Shown here in pieces: positions 51,198 through 61,055 of a stretch of DNA of 64,000 bases. The position numbers and the translations under genes are program-made. Source of the DNA: Candidatus Paraluminiphilus aquimaris. GTDB taxonomy: Bacteria; Pseudomonadota; Gammaproteobacteria; Pseudomonadales; Halieaceae. Positions within the stretch are counted from its first letter, which is position 1; the number at the start of each line of letters is the position of its first letter. The DNA is taken from the NCBI RefSeq assembly GCF_026230195.1, contig NZ_CP036501.1:682001-746000 (forward strand), given 5' to 3'. The notes under the pieces are model-generated. The model searched no databases, had not been told where the DNA came from, and saw nothing but the letters and a program-made list of their open reading frames with translations.

Positions 51198-52522
51198 GCC
51201 TTCTCCGAAAGGTCTTGCTTTATTTCAGCCTGCTTTTCCTTACTGAGCGGATACCGGTGAAGGGGCAGGTAGGTTATTGCTAGTGCGGCTGCAGGCGCGA
51301 AGCAGAAAATCACTAGTAGACCTTGAATAGCCTCAGGTGAATTCTTTAAGCCCGGGGTAAAGCCAAAAAGCCGGTCGGCGAGGGTGAGTGTTAAGCCCAC
51401 GGCTGAGGCACCACCGAGCTTATTGACCGTAGCAAGTAGCGCAAAATACATCCCAGCGCGCTTTTGGCCGGTTTTTGATTCATCGATATCGGTGAGATCA
51501 GCCATCATTGAGTGCAGTAGTGTGGGCCCGGCACCGAACGCCAGCCCAGCCAAAAATGTGTAACCCCAGAATAAGGGTACATTCCCCGGATCAGTTACGA
51601 AAAATAAGCCAGCTTGCAGCAGCATCGTGTAACCGATAGCCACTCTTATGGCGCCTACTTTCCCCATGCGATAGGCCAACTTGAGCCAAGCGGGCATCGC
51701 AAGGAAGCCAGCAAGAAAATATAGCAGCAGCGCCAGACTGGCATGGTCTTTGAGCTCGAAGGCATAGGTGGCGAAAAAGATGTAAAGAGCTGCCGTTGCT
51801 GACATGGCAAAGGCGGTCGTGAAGTCAGCGAACAATAACCGCCAAAGGGTTGGATTTGAGCGGACAAGTTCAAGTGCATCTTGGAGACCTAGGGTCTCTG
51901 TGCTAACGGATGGCTTATCGGGAACCCCCAGAACTGTTGGTAGCACCGTGAGTGGAAATAAGACCAGGCAGAACATTCCCATTGCAGCCAGTTTCTCTGA
52001 AATGGGTGTTTCTCTGGAGAGGTCGAGCGCGGCCGGAATTGCCAGTACAAGGGCCATGCCTAAAATGATAAAAATTTCCCGCCACCCGAAGATTTTCGAT
52101 CGCTCGTCATAGTCCCCTGCTAAGACACTACCCCACGAGTTATGAGAGATGCTCAACATGGTATAACCAACATAAAGCACCAGTAGCCAACCCCCAAGAT
52201 AGAGCGCACTGACGTCTGAGGGGTTGGGGAGAAACAGCTTGTAGACGGCCAACATAAGCAAGGGAATGGCGAGAGCCACCCAATGTTTATATTGTCCCCA
52301 CCGGCTTCCGTAACGATCAATGACAACGCCCATAATTGGGTCTGTGACTAAATCCCAGACCCGCGCAACGGTGAAGATGAGACCGACGGTTGCGAGACTT
52401 AAGCCTAAACTGCCGCTATAAAACGGCGGCAAATAAATGGCAATGGGCATCGCCATGGCGCCAATGGGCAGCGCTACCATGGAGTAGCTTGCGAGCACTC
52501 TCTTGTTGAGTTGACGGGCCAT
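51194..52522 (-). CDS. GPH-family (sugar:cation-type) MFS transporter
   Basis: 442-residue membrane protein with about 12 helices. The GPH signature is visible: VARVWDLVTDPIMGVVIDRY and GSRWGQYKHWV (about residues 51-81), plus YTMLSISHNSWGSVLAGDYD, all typical of the glycoside-pentoside-hexuronide group. Family members move sugars and some other solutes with cations; the solute here is unknown. Nothing but the convergent TetR gene adjoins its 3' end. Upstream, 168 bases separate it from the next minus-strand gene. Confidence 0.9.
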   Translation of the reverse strand: MARQLNKRVLASYSMVALPIGAMAMPIAIYLPPFYSGSLGLSLATVGLIFTVARVWDLVTDPIMGVVIDRYGSRWGQYKHWVALAIPLLMLAVYKLFLPNPSDVSALYLGGWLLVLYVGYTMLSISHNSWGSVLAGDYDERSKIFGWREIFIILGMALVLAIPAALDLSRETPISEKLAAMGMFCLVLFPLTVLPTVLGVPDKPSVSTETLGLQDALELVRSNPTLWRLLFADFTTAFAMSATAALYIFFATYAFELKDHASLALLLYFLAGFLAMPAWLKLAYRMGKVGAIRVAIGYTMLLQAGLFFVTDPGNVPLFWGYTFLAGLAFGAGPTLLHSMMADLTDIDESKTGQKRAGMYFALLATVNKLGGASAVGLTLTLADRLFGFTPGLKNSPEAIQGLLVIFCFAPAAALAITYLPLHRYPLSKEKQAEIKQDLSEKA

Positions 52523-52690
52523 GATGACAACAGCTTTGGCGTTATTATGCGTCTGAAAATGACGTGGTTGCTCTGTATTGTCAACGCCGGATGCTCGCCC
52601 GCCCGAGCGATTTGTCTCAGGTGGACGTCGCTAAGCCCGTATTTTCAAGGCCACTTTAGACGAAGGGGTCAGAGTCATCTACGAGCTGCT

Positions 52691-53218
52691 TTAGAGCGAC
52701 CACTCGCTCTCGAACGATCTTTCATCTTCGAGGGCAAGCAACACGGTGAGGGCAATGATGGATAAGTGAATCGCCGAGTAAAGCAGCAAGAATGCAGGGT
52801 CAGCAATCGCCACGTCATACTCTATTAAGCGACTGATACTGGATGCAAAAAAGTAGATGACGATCGAGGCGGCGCACAGCCCCGCTGTGTAAAGCCGTTG
52901 TCGCAAAAGCAGCAGCCCATGCAGTGTTGCGAGCATGACGAAGCCGAGGGCGAACCTGAGCTTATGCAGTTGATGATCTTCGGCAACGGAACTCCAGCCA
53001 TAGGTCAAGTGGGCGTCGAGGCCTCCTAAGAAGTACGCTATCAAATAGCTAGCCGTAATCCCTGAGATAAGAAAAAAATAAACTTTAAATGCCAGTGTTT
53101 TGTTGGTCAGCACCTCTTGATACGTACTGAGCGTTAACTCTCTAGGCGCGTTTAAAAGGGCCTCGTATTCCGCTTGTGTGAGAACGTGTTTGCTTTGATT
53201 GTCGTTTGAGTCTGCCAT
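52691..53218 (-). CDS. Integral membrane protein of unknown function
   Basis: 175 residues. A soluble N-terminus of about 45 residues (TQAEYEALLNAPRELTLSTY) precedes four predicted membrane helices (about 45-65, 85-105, 110-130, 140-160). No motif recognised. Its start overlaps the stop of the preceding membrane-protein gene by one base, so both are translated together and may form a complex. Confidence 0.75.
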   Translation of the reverse strand: MADSNDNQSKHVLTQAEYEALLNAPRELTLSTYQEVLTNKTLAFKVYFFLISGITASYLIAYFLGGLDAHLTYGWSSVAEDHQLHKLRFALGFVMLATLHGLLLLRQRLYTAGLCAASIVIYFFASSISRLIEYDVAIADPAFLLLYSAIHLSIIALTVLLALEDERSFESEWSL

Positions 53219-53673
53219 CAGAGCTTATTCCTCTGAGCTTCTATTGCCATGTATGTGAGCGCCAGAATGAAGAGGGGTCTGGTGAACTGGACTACTTTAG
53301 CCAGCGCAAGTTCGGGGACGAAAAACGCATTCTCCAAAGCTAAGAGGTCTTCTAAAAACATGACCCAAGCCAGTAACGCTGAAATACATATCGTTGTATG
53401 TATTTGCTTTCCGATGACCCTAAAAAAAACGTATAGGCTGACAAGGCACACAATAAATAGGGTTCGATAGTCAACCAGCGAGCGCGCCAGAAAAACGGCA
53501 TCCGGACTTTCCGAGGGAATGCCGCCAATTGCATTCATCTGCAATGAAAAGGCTGCGTAATATCCCAGAAAAATAAAGACAATCGCCTCGCAAAATTTAT
53601 ACATATACTCGCCCCCCCCAGGAGGTTGCCTGATTAGCCTGTCATAAAGTTGGTCGGTTGCAAAATACCCCAT
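53218..53673 (-). CDS. Integral membrane protein of unknown function
   Basis: 151 residues with about four membrane helices (about 25-45, 68-88, 93-110, 128-145). A second start (ATG 53604, just before YKFCEAIVFIFLGYYAAFS) has a G-rich upstream stretch and would begin at the first helix; the 23 residues before it are polar. No family recognised. One-base overlap with the gene at 52691. Function open. Confidence 0.7.
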   Translation of the reverse strand: MGYFATDQLYDRLIRQPPGGGEYMYKFCEAIVFIFLGYYAAFSLQMNAIGGIPSESPDAVFLARSLVDYRTLFIVCLVSLYVFFRVIGKQIHTTICISALLAWVMFLEDLLALENAFFVPELALAKVVQFTRPLFILALTYMAIEAQRNKL

Positions 53674-53846
53674 AGGGTTTAAGTGCTCTTAAATTCCCAG
53701 GGGATAGATGCGAGCCACCATACGGTGGGAGTCAAAGCGCCGAGATGGCGGCGATGGTTACTTACCCTCAAAAGGTGATTCTTTGCGTTCTTAACAACCG
53801 CGCCGTTGAGCGCTTTGCCGTCTAAGGTAGGACTCAGAGTCGCTCT

Positions 53847-53920
53847 GGTAAGTTCGATAAGGGTAAGTTCGAGAAGGGTAAGTTCGAGAAGGGTAAGTTC
53901 GAGAAGGGTAAGTCCGCGAC
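53847..53920. repeat. 15-bp tandem repeat next to tRNA-Phe
   Basis: GGTAAGTTCGATAAG once, then GGTAAGTTCGAGAAG three times and a degenerate fifth unit. The repeat ends 30 bases beyond the 3' end of the minus-strand tRNA gene. Because the unit is 15 bases it reads as repeating Gly-Lys-Phe-Glu-Lys, but no start codon exists in that frame. The rest of the gap 53674-53950 shows nothing else. Confidence 0.9.
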
Positions 53921-53950
53921 GTTCGCAAGTGCACTCTTAGCTTATTGGAA

Positions 53951-54026
53951 TGGTGCCCAGGGACGGAATCGAACCGCCGACACGGGGATTTTCAATCCCC
54001 TGCTCTACCAACTGAGCTACCTGGGC
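53951..54026 (-). tRNA. tRNA-Phe (GAA)
   Basis: 76 bases folding as a full cloverleaf. Acceptor arm GCCCAGG/CCTGGGC, D arm GCTC..GAGC, anticodon arm GGGGATTGAAAATCCCC with anticodon GAA, T arm GGCGGTTCGATTCCGTC. CCA is encoded at the 3' end. Confidence 0.97.
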
Positions 54027-54091
54027 TAATCTGAAGAAAGTACTTCGGAGGGCGCGTATTAAACCGTTGAGTTGTTTAGCCGTCAAGTAAA

Positions 54092-57000
54092 CTAGGCGAT
54101 TGCGGCTTCATTATCCAAGCTCGCCTCAATCTCACTGCTTTTAGCGTCTTTCGTCATGTCGCGATTGGAGGCGAGCACCGCGTAAACAGCCGGCAGAATC
54201 ACTAACGTAAACAGCGTTCCAATGAGCATGCCAAATACCAATACGGCACCAATGCTATTTCTCGCTTCTGCGCCGGCACCCGTCACCAAAACTAACGGAA
54301 AATGCCCGAGGACGGTTGCGCCCGTTGTCATCAGAACAGGTCGTAATCGGGCGATCGCACCGTTTTTGATCGCCTGAAGCTTCTCAACCCCGGCAATGCG
54401 CTCCTGATTGGCAAAGTCGACAATTAATATCGCGTTTTTGGTAACCAGCCCCACGAGGGTGACAAGACCGACCTGCGAGAAAATATTGATGGTGCTGAAG
54501 TTGAGGAAGGTAATCGTTAGCGCGGCAAACAACGCCAGTGGTATGGATCCCAAGAGAATGATGAGGGGATCTCTAAAGCTATTGAACTGTATGGCTAGAA
54601 CCAAGAAAACAAGTGCGGTGGCAATCAAGAGTACACCGGCCATGGTGTTGCCTTCACTTCGTAATTCACGCGACTCACCGAGGTAATCGAGTACATATCC
54701 CTCCGGGAGCATGCGGCTAGCAATGTCTTCGATGATCTTAAGGCCTTGATCTTTTGTGGTGCCCGGAAGGATCGCGCCATAGATCTTAAACCCGTCTTTT
54801 TGCTGAAACCGAGTGAGGGCTCTGGGCTGAGTAGACCGACTCAGCGTTACCAGCGAGCCAAATGGCACAAGCTCGCCGTTCGGAATGCGAACCGGGATAT
54901 CGAGCAACGCTGAGGGCGAGCTTCGCTGCGCATCTTCTAACATTGGAATAACGCGATAAGCACGTCCCCGTTCGTCAAAACGTGTCACGTAGGCAGGCGA
55001 AACCATTAGCCCCATTTGTGCAGAGAGGTCTCCTAAGCTCATGCCAAGGTCAGCTAAGCGCTCCTTATCTATTTCAAACTCGGCTTCAACGCGATCAATC
55101 TTGATATCCGTTTCGACAAACAGAAAGCTGCCGGAGGACTGGGCTTCGTCGACCATTTCTCGCGCGACGTCGAGCATATTCTCGTTGGTGTCTGAGGAAG
55201 TAATGACGACTTCAACGTCAAATCGGCCCGCCGATGGCAAGGAGGCCTCCTCGAACGGAATGGCCGAGACAATCGGGGAGTTTTTGATGCTCTGGTAAAT
55301 CTCAAAAACCATATCTGTGACCCTGCGATCACGCTCCTCTGGTGGCACAAACTCCTGTCCACCAAACCCGCCATTGGGCTGCACGATTTGCCACATGTAG
55401 GAGGGCTCAGGCTTTTCCTCCAGCGTAGAAACGACCTGATAAAAACCTTCGTAGGTTTCCTGTAGCGACGATTCTGGCGCTGATTCAAAAACCAAACCGA
55501 GACTGCTTTGGTCTTCAACGGGAGAAAGCTCTTTGAGCGAAAAAAGGTATAGCGGTGCCGATAGTAAGGAGAAGAAGACACCCGCCGTGATAAGTTGATA
55601 ACGCCATTTGAGCGAGAAATCGACGACATAGGAGTAAGCGTCAGCCGTTGCGTCAAAGCGCTGGTTGACCCAGCGTGTGGTTCGGGATTCATGTCCCTTG
55701 TCAGGGCAGACCCACGCACTCAGGACAGGAGACAGGGTCATGGCGACGAAGCCGGAGATGAGAACTGCGACCGCTAGCGCGAAGGCGAACTCTCGAAACA
55801 GCACGCCAGAAAGGCCTGATAAGAAACCAATGGGTGCGTAGACCACCGCAAGCGTTGCCGTCATGGCAACGATAGGTCCGAGCAGCCTTCTTGAACTGGT
55901 TAGGGCCGCTTGATATCGACTCATACCGGCCCTCAAATTTCGAGCGACGTTTTCCACCACTACAATGGCGTCGTCGACCACCAAACCCACCGATAGGACG
56001 ATGGCGAGTACCGTCAGAAGGTTGAAAGAAAAGCCAATGACGGACATGGCGGCCACGGCGCCGAGTAGGGAGATAGGTATCGTCATGAGCGGCACAAGTG
56101 CGGTTCTGAATGATCCCATCAGCGCGACAACAACGAAGCCGACCAGCAGGATGGTTTCGCCTAATGTGGTCACGATTTCTCGAAGCGAGTCACGCATGTA
56201 ATTTGAAATATCGAACGCCATGATGAGTTCGAGGTCTTCAGGCAGTACCTCATTAATGTCTTCAATACGGTTGTACAGAGCGTCGGCAACGGCGATCTCA
56301 CTTGCACCAGGGGCCGCATAAATGGGCAGGAACACGACGAGATCCTGTGCGTAGCGACTGCGCATTTGCATGTCTTCCATGCCAAGCTCGATGCGAGCGA
56401 CATCTCCCAGACGGATCTCTGCGCCATCTTCAGCCCGGATGATCATGGACCGGAAGTCGTCAGCCGTCCTCGCTGTCGCATCTGTCTTCAACGTGATGCG
56501 CTGGGTTGCACTCTCGCTGGCGCCTAATGCGCCAATGACATTGTTACTCTGTAAGGTATCGCGCACGTCGTGCGCGGTTACGCCAAGCGCCGCCATCTTC
56601 CAGGCGTTGAGCCAAATCCGCATGGCGGGCTTAACACCGCTGTTCTCAACACGCTGAACATTCGGAACGGATGTTAACTGGGGCACGATATCGCGTTGAA
56701 CGATGTCAGTAACCTCACCTAAAGACCGCGTTTTGGGAACACTGACCGCCAGATAAAAACTGGCGTAGGGGCTGTCCGCCCGGCTTACCTCAATGAACGG
56801 ATCTTCGGCACCGTCTGGTAGTTCAAGCCTAATCTGACTCAGTCCTGATGACAGCTCTGCGAGCGCGTCTGTGCTGTCCTCGTTGAGCTGCATCCAAGCG
56901 GTGACGATGCTCTCGCCCGATGTGGTGACGGACTCAACGTAATCGACCCCTGGAATCGCGTTGGCGACGCGCTCAATCGGTTCGGTGACGAAGCCTTGTA

Positions 57001-57202
57001 CCGACTCGGCCGTCGCGCCCGGGTAGGGCGTGATGATCTGGATCGAAGAACTTTGAATAACCGGGAACTGCAAAACGGGGATATCTACCGCAGAGCGGAG
57101 GCCGGCGAGAAGAAGAAACAGCGACACGACAATCGCGATGACGGGGCGTTTTACAAAGATGTCATTCCAGCGAGGCCGGTCTTTCAGATCCGCCATAATC
57201 AC
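54092..57202 (-). CDS. RND efflux transporter permease (AcrB/MexB type)
   Basis: 1036-residue inner-membrane proton-driven pump with 12 helices and two large periplasmic loops. The proton-relay Asp pair is in GLVVDDAIVVVENVARNL (about residues 405-422); RPVIAIVVSLFLLLAGL begins helix 1. The later half holds VGLVTKNAILIVDFANQ. GTG 57202 overlaps the membrane-fusion gene stop by 4 bases; ATG 57196 is an alternative. No outer-membrane channel gene adjoins, so a TolC-type partner must be elsewhere. Substrate unknown. Confidence 0.94.
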   Translation of the reverse strand: MIMADLKDRPRWNDIFVKRPVIAIVVSLFLLLAGLRSAVDIPVLQFPVIQSSSIQIITPYPGATAESVQGFVTEPIERVANAIPGVDYVESVTTSGESIVTAWMQLNEDSTDALAELSSGLSQIRLELPDGAEDPFIEVSRADSPYASFYLAVSVPKTRSLGEVTDIVQRDIVPQLTSVPNVQRVENSGVKPAMRIWLNAWKMAALGVTAHDVRDTLQSNNVIGALGASESATQRITLKTDATARTADDFRSMIIRAEDGAEIRLGDVARIELGMEDMQMRSRYAQDLVVFLPIYAAPGASEIAVADALYNRIEDINEVLPEDLELIMAFDISNYMRDSLREIVTTLGETILLVGFVVVALMGSFRTALVPLMTIPISLLGAVAAMSVIGFSFNLLTVLAIVLSVGLVVDDAIVVVENVARNLRAGMSRYQAALTSSRRLLGPIVAMTATLAVVYAPIGFLSGLSGVLFREFAFALAVAVLISGFVAMTLSPVLSAWVCPDKGHESRTTRWVNQRFDATADAYSYVVDFSLKWRYQLITAGVFFSLLSAPLYLFSLKELSPVEDQSSLGLVFESAPESSLQETYEGFYQVVSTLEEKPEPSYMWQIVQPNGGFGGQEFVPPEERDRRVTDMVFEIYQSIKNSPIVSAIPFEEASLPSAGRFDVEVVITSSDTNENMLDVAREMVDEAQSSGSFLFVETDIKIDRVEAEFEIDKERLADLGMSLGDLSAQMGLMVSPAYVTRFDERGRAYRVIPMLEDAQRSSPSALLDIPVRIPNGELVPFGSLVTLSRSTQPRALTRFQQKDGFKIYGAILPGTTKDQGLKIIEDIASRMLPEGYVLDYLGESRELRSEGNTMAGVLLIATALVFLVLAIQFNSFRDPLIILLGSIPLALFAALTITFLNFSTINIFSQVGLVTLVGLVTKNAILIVDFANQERIAGVEKLQAIKNGAIARLRPVLMTTGATVLGHFPLVLVTGAGAEARNSIGAVLVFGMLIGTLFTLVILPAVYAVLASNRDMTKDAKSSEIEASLDNEAAIA

Positions 57203-58284
57203 TTCGCCCCAGAATAAATACGGGCAAGTACGCCGTCTGAGAGCTTAAATGAACCGGTGGTCGCAAAAAGCGCCGTTTCATCTAAGTCCGCAGTAAAGAT
57301 CGCCGAGTTTGCGGTTTCATCGATGAGCGTGACCCGCATCGGCACAGCGCGCAGAGGCTGTTGAGCACCGGCTTCGGCGTCTGCTAGTTCGAAAATGTAA
57401 GTGCCCTCGGTGTCCCAACGGATACTGGCGGGTGGGAGCTCATACACAATGCTAGGTGTACCACTAGCTAACTCGACTTGAAGCAATTCTCCGTGTTTTA
57501 AGCGGGCATTTTGGGTCATTGCCCGCACGTCGAAAGTGCGCGTCTTGGCGTCGATGGTGTCTGAAACAACAATCACCCTTGCCGTTCCTAAAAGAGAATT
57601 ATCGAGGTCGAAAATATTCACGGTGTCGCCTACACCAATACGTGCAAGACCTTGTGGAACCTTGAAGTCGACCCACCGTTTTGCACCCAAGCCGGTGAAG
57701 TCAGTGATGATTTCGCCGCTATCAATCATGTCTCCCACGACGTGGGTGTAGATACCCATGCGGCCATCAAAAGGCGCCCTGAGCGTCAGTCGGGTCAACT
57801 GTGCATCGATGGCACGGATCTGTGCGTTCAACGCGTTGAGACGGGCTTCTTGAACGTCGATGTCATCCTGTGCAATGAGTGACTGCGCCTTCAGTTTTCG
57901 GCTTCGCCCCAATTGGGTAATCGTTAGGTCACGCTCTGCCCTGAGTGCCTCTTGTTGGGCTGTGAGGTCGGCTGAAAACAGCTCGAGCAGCGGTTGTCCT
58001 TTTTTGACCGCGGCGCCAGATTGAAACGGAAGGGCGACGATCCGACCACCCACTTCAGGGCTAATCTCCACATATTCTGGACGACGGACAGTGCCACCCA
58101 AACGTCGAACAGGCGTGTGGGACACGGTGCTCACCTTTTGTGCACTGACCACTTCATAGGGCTCTGGAAAAGAGGCGCCAAAGGCGATGGCGGCAGTAAT
58201 CTGTTGGTATTTCACTGCGGCCAGCGCGCCAGTTACTAAGAAGCAACCGGCTACCGTAATTAGCCATGGCAAGACTCTGCGCAT
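57199..58284 (-). CDS. RND efflux periplasmic adaptor (membrane fusion protein)
   Basis: 361-residue HlyD/AcrA-type adaptor. N-terminal membrane anchor about 5-25, lipoyl half-motif VGGRIVALPFQSGAAVKKGQ (about residues 75-94), coiled-coil hairpin near 100-140 (LRAERDLTITQLGRSRKLKA) and the returning lipoyl strand LRAPFDGRMGIYTHVVGDMI. No lipobox; it is anchored by a helix. It is read 26 bases after yggX and directly before the pump gene. Confidence 0.93.
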   Translation of the reverse strand: MRRVLPWLITVAGCFLVTGALAAVKYQQITAAIAFGASFPEPYEVVSAQKVSTVSHTPVRRLGGTVRRPEYVEISPEVGGRIVALPFQSGAAVKKGQPLLELFSADLTAQQEALRAERDLTITQLGRSRKLKAQSLIAQDDIDVQEARLNALNAQIRAIDAQLTRLTLRAPFDGRMGIYTHVVGDMIDSGEIITDFTGLGAKRWVDFKVPQGLARIGVGDTVNIFDLDNSLLGTARVIVVSDTIDAKTRTFDVRAMTQNARLKHGELLQVELASGTPSIVYELPPASIRWDTEGTYIFELADAEAGAQQPLRAVPMRVTLIDETANSAIFTADLDETALFATTGSFKLSDGVLARIYSGAK

Positions 58285-58310
58285 TTAAATATCTCTCGTA
58301 GGGGTTTTAT

Positions 58311-58586
58311 TTAATTGGACTGTGAGGGAGGAACGTAGCCTTCCGCGTGGTCGTGTTCACCACCGCTTAGAAAAAGCTCCATCTGTTCCGATAGGTATTT
58401 ACGCGCATCGGGGTCCATCATATTGAGGTGCTTTTCGTTAATAAGCATGGTCTGGAGCGCTTGCCAGTCGCCCCAAGCTTGCTTTGAGACCGAGTCAAAA
58501 ATGGCTTGTCCCTTTGCTCCGGGAAGCGGTGGTCGATCGAGACCTTCGAGCTCTTTATTGTAGCGGCGGCAGTGTACGGTACGCAT
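58311..58586 (-). CDS. yggX: Fe(2+)-trafficking protein YggX
   Basis: 91-residue small protein of the YggX family, which protects iron-sulfur clusters from oxidation. [20 protein letters not shown] at the N-terminus and [20 protein letters not shown] with [10 protein letters not shown] are diagnostic. It follows mutY by 22 bases, the pairing usual in gammaproteobacteria; MutY itself is an Fe-S enzyme. Confidence 0.97.
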   Translation of the reverse strand: MRTVHCRRYNKELEGLDRPPLPGAKGQAIFDSVSKQAWGDWQALQTMLINEKHLNMMDPDARKYLSEQMELFLSGGEHDHAEGYVPPSQSN

Positions 58587-58608
58587 TCCAGAAATCCTTA
58601 GTATGAGC

Positions 58609-59706
58609 TTACACAGTGAGTGACTGCAGCATTTTGACCACAGGTGCCGGTAGGCCCAGCGTCAAAGCGCGCGCTATTGTAAACCAGCCGTAACGGTCAC
58701 GGTCAGCTATTCTTGACACATCAGTCTCAACGCGACAGAGCACAGGCGTAATATCGAGCCGAAAATGGCTGAAGGTGTGTGTATGTACGGCTTGATGCTC
58801 AGGTGGTTTAGTCGTGACGAGTCGATACTCAGAAAGCCACGACATCACGGGGCTGACGGCCTCAATCTGAGATTGACTCGTTTGAATAGCAGAGGCTTCA
58901 GTATTTTGCACTTCCGGGAATGACCAGAGCCCACCCCAAATACCGGATGGAGGACGCTTTTCAAGTAGAACATCACCTTGTTCATCTACGCAGATGACGA
59001 ATTGAGTGTTGCGAGTGGGAGTCGCCTTTTTAGGCTTCTTTCCCGGGAAGGCGGCTTGCGTGCCGGCAAGTCTGGCTTGGCAGTCGTCAGTTAGAGGGCA
59101 GAAAAGGCACTCGGGTTTCGACTTTGTACACAGTGTCGCACCCAAATCCATGATGCCTTGGGTGTAATCAGCGGTCCGCTGATGCGGTGTCACCTGCTCT
59201 GACGCAGACCAAAGTGCGGTGAGTACGTCGGCCCGACCCGGCCAACCCGCGATAGCGTAATACCGGGCTAGGACACGCTTTACATTCCCGTCGAGAATAG
59301 GTGCCCATCCGCCATGTCCGAGGGTGAGAATGGCGCCGGCTGTGGATCGTCCAATCCCCGGTAACGATTCGAGTCCCTCTACCGAGTCCGGAAATTTCCC
59401 GTCGTAATCGCTTGCAACAAGGCAGGCCGTTTTATGCAAATTGCGAGCACGAGCGTAGTACCCCAGACCCGTCCACAGGCTCAATACGTCATCAATAGGT
59501 GCCTTTGCTAGGTCCTCTACCTCTGGAAACCGGGCCATAAAACGGGTGTAGTAGGGTATGACTGTTGCCACCTGAGTCTGTTGCAACATGATCTCTGAGA
59601 CCCATACGCGGTAGGGCGTGCGATTGTGCTGCCAGGGCAATGATTTGCGGCCATGTTGATCAAACCACGTTAATAGTCGCTCTGAGAAGGGAGGCAATTC
59701 GTTCAT
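58609..59706 (-). CDS. mutY: A/G-specific adenine glycosylase MutY
   Basis: 365-residue DNA repair glycosylase removing adenine opposite 8-oxoguanine. Helix-hairpin-helix [20 protein letters not shown] (about residues 109-128) with the catalytic Asp in [13 protein letters not shown]. The Fe-S cysteines are in [18 protein letters not shown], and the C-terminal NUDIX-like domain ([19 protein letters not shown]) recognises 8-oxoG. First gene of the mutY-yggX-RND run; divergent from hisB. Confidence 0.97.
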   Translation of the reverse strand: MNELPPFSERLLTWFDQHGRKSLPWQHNRTPYRVWVSEIMLQQTQVATVIPYYTRFMARFPEVEDLAKAPIDDVLSLWTGLGYYARARNLHKTACLVASDYDGKFPDSVEGLESLPGIGRSTAGAILTLGHGGWAPILDGNVKRVLARYYAIAGWPGRADVLTALWSASEQVTPHQRTADYTQGIMDLGATLCTKSKPECLFCPLTDDCQARLAGTQAAFPGKKPKKATPTRNTQFVICVDEQGDVLLEKRPPSGIWGGLWSFPEVQNTEASAIQTSQSQIEAVSPVMSWLSEYRLVTTKPPEHQAVHTHTFSHFRLDITPVLCRVETDVSRIADRDRYGWFTIARALTLGLPAPVVKMLQSLTV

Positions 59707-59727
59707 AAGATGAGCTGACTGGCGCTT

Positions 59728-59736
59728 TGCTATACA
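59728..59736 (+). promoter_or_regulatory. Possible extended -10 promoter of the his operon
   Basis: TGCTATACA resembles an extended -10 (TGnTATAAT), 59 bases before hisB in the mutY-hisB divergent gap. No clear -35. Confidence 0.35.
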
Positions 59737-59794
59737 ATTCGCCGCCTAGTGTAGCGCCTCATAGGTGCGGTCGACTCAAGTTTAGGAAAAACAG

Positions 59795-60403
59795 ATGGAC
59801 AACGCTCAAACGACAGTTCGTTCAGCAACCGTGTCTCGAGACACCTTGGAAACACAGATTACTGTCTCGGTCTGCCTCGATGGCACCGGTAAAGCAGAGT
59901 TCGATACAGGGCTGCCCTTCTTGGAGCACATGCTCGATCAGATTGCTCGACACGGTATGGTTGACCTGAACATAAAAGCGAATGGCGACCTACACATCGA
60001 CGCACACCACACCGTTGAGGACATTGGTATTACGTTGGGCCAGGCGTTGGCCGAGGCGGTTGGAGATCGCCGCGGTATCTTGCGCTACGGGCATGCTTAT
60101 GTACCGCTCGATGAAGCCCTATCGCGTGTTGTAATCGATTTTTCTGGTCGTCCCAGTCTCCACTACAACGTCCCCTTTACGCGCGCATCAGTCGGTGACT
60201 TTGACGTGGATTTATTCGCAGAGTTCTTCCACGGGCTGGTTAATCACGCGCAACTTACGTTGCACATCGATAATTTAAAAGGTGAGAACAGCCATCACCA
60301 AGCCGAGACAATGTTTAAGGCATTTGGTCGTGCGCTTAGAATGGCCGTATCCGCTGACGAGCGTGCCCCGTCGGCAATGCCATCGACGAAAGGCGTTTTG
60401 TAA
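59795..60403 (+). CDS. hisB: Imidazoleglycerol-phosphate dehydratase
   Basis: 202-residue monofunctional dehydratase of histidine synthesis. [37 protein letters not shown] and the C-terminal [20 protein letters not shown] supply the manganese histidines. The E. coli enzyme is fused to a histidinol phosphatase (355 residues); here only the dehydratase is present, as in many other gammaproteobacteria. TTAGGA precedes the ATG. First gene of hisB-hisH-hisA-hisF. Confidence 0.97.
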   Translation: MDNAQTTVRSATVSRDTLETQITVSVCLDGTGKAEFDTGLPFLEHMLDQIARHGMVDLNIKANGDLHIDAHHTVEDIGITLGQALAEAVGDRRGILRYGHAYVPLDEALSRVVIDFSGRPSLHYNVPFTRASVGDFDVDLFAEFFHGLVNHAQLTLHIDNLKGENSHHQAETMFKAFGRALRMAVSADERAPSAMPSTKGVL

Positions 60404-60407
60404 GGCG

Positions 60408-61055
60408 ATGACACAAACAGTTGCCGTTATCGACTACGGCATGGGTAACCTTCACTCCGTAGAAAGTGCGCTGCGCAAAGCCGGTGCAGAGGATGTTGTT
60501 GTCACGGCCGATCGCGCCCCGATCTTGAGGGCTGACCGTGTTGTTTTTCCTGGCGTTGGCGCCATTCGCGACTGCATTAGTGAATTCAGACGTTTGGGTT
60601 GTGATGAAACGTTGAAGCGTGTCATTGAAGCGGGCACACCGGTGTTGGGCATTTGCGTAGGTATGCAGTCGCTGATGACACACTCAGAGGAAAACGGCGG
60701 CGTTGATTGTCTTGACTGCTTGACGGGCCCCGTTGCGCGGTTTCCACATGATCATCGCGACGAGACGGGCGTCAAACTGAAGGTGCCGCACATGGGTTGG
60801 AATCGGGTGAGGCAATTAACACCGCACCCCATGTGGAACAACATAGAAGACAATGCCTATTTTTATTTCGTACACAGTTTTTATGTGCCCGCCGATCAGT
60901 GCGAGTTGGTGAGTGGAATTTTCGAATACGGCGTCACAGGGTCAGCTGCGGTGGCCCATGAAAATGTGTTCGCAACGCAATTTCATCCGGAAAAGAGTCA
61001 CGACAACGGTGTGAAGCTGTTGGCAAACTTTTTAGATTGGGACGGTAGATGTTAG
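60408..61055 (+). CDS. hisH: Imidazole glycerol phosphate synthase, glutaminase subunit
   Basis: 215-residue class I glutamine amidotransferase supplying ammonia to HisF. Nucleophile Cys in [10 protein letters not shown]; catalytic His and Glu in [14 protein letters not shown]-terminus [23 protein letters not shown] 60408 lies 4 bases after the hisB stop; a longer in-frame extension starting inside hisB is rejected. It overlaps hisA by 7 bases. Confidence 0.97.
   Translation: MTQTVAVIDYGMGNLHSVESALRKAGAEDVVVTADRAPILRADRVVFPGVGAIRDCISEFRRLGCDETLKRVIEAGTPVLGICVGMQSLMTHSEENGGVDCLDCLTGPVARFPHDHRDETGVKLKVPHMGWNRVRQLTPHPMWNNIEDNAYFYFVHSFYVPADQCELVSGIFEYGVTGSAAVAHENVFATQFHPEKSHDNGVKLLANFLDWDGRC

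Noticed and set aside
53826..54029. Plus-strand frame reading GKFEK repeats and then GAQGRNRTADTGIFNPLLYQ
   Set aside because: It has no start codon, and its second half is the antisense of tRNA-Phe, a well-known false protein.
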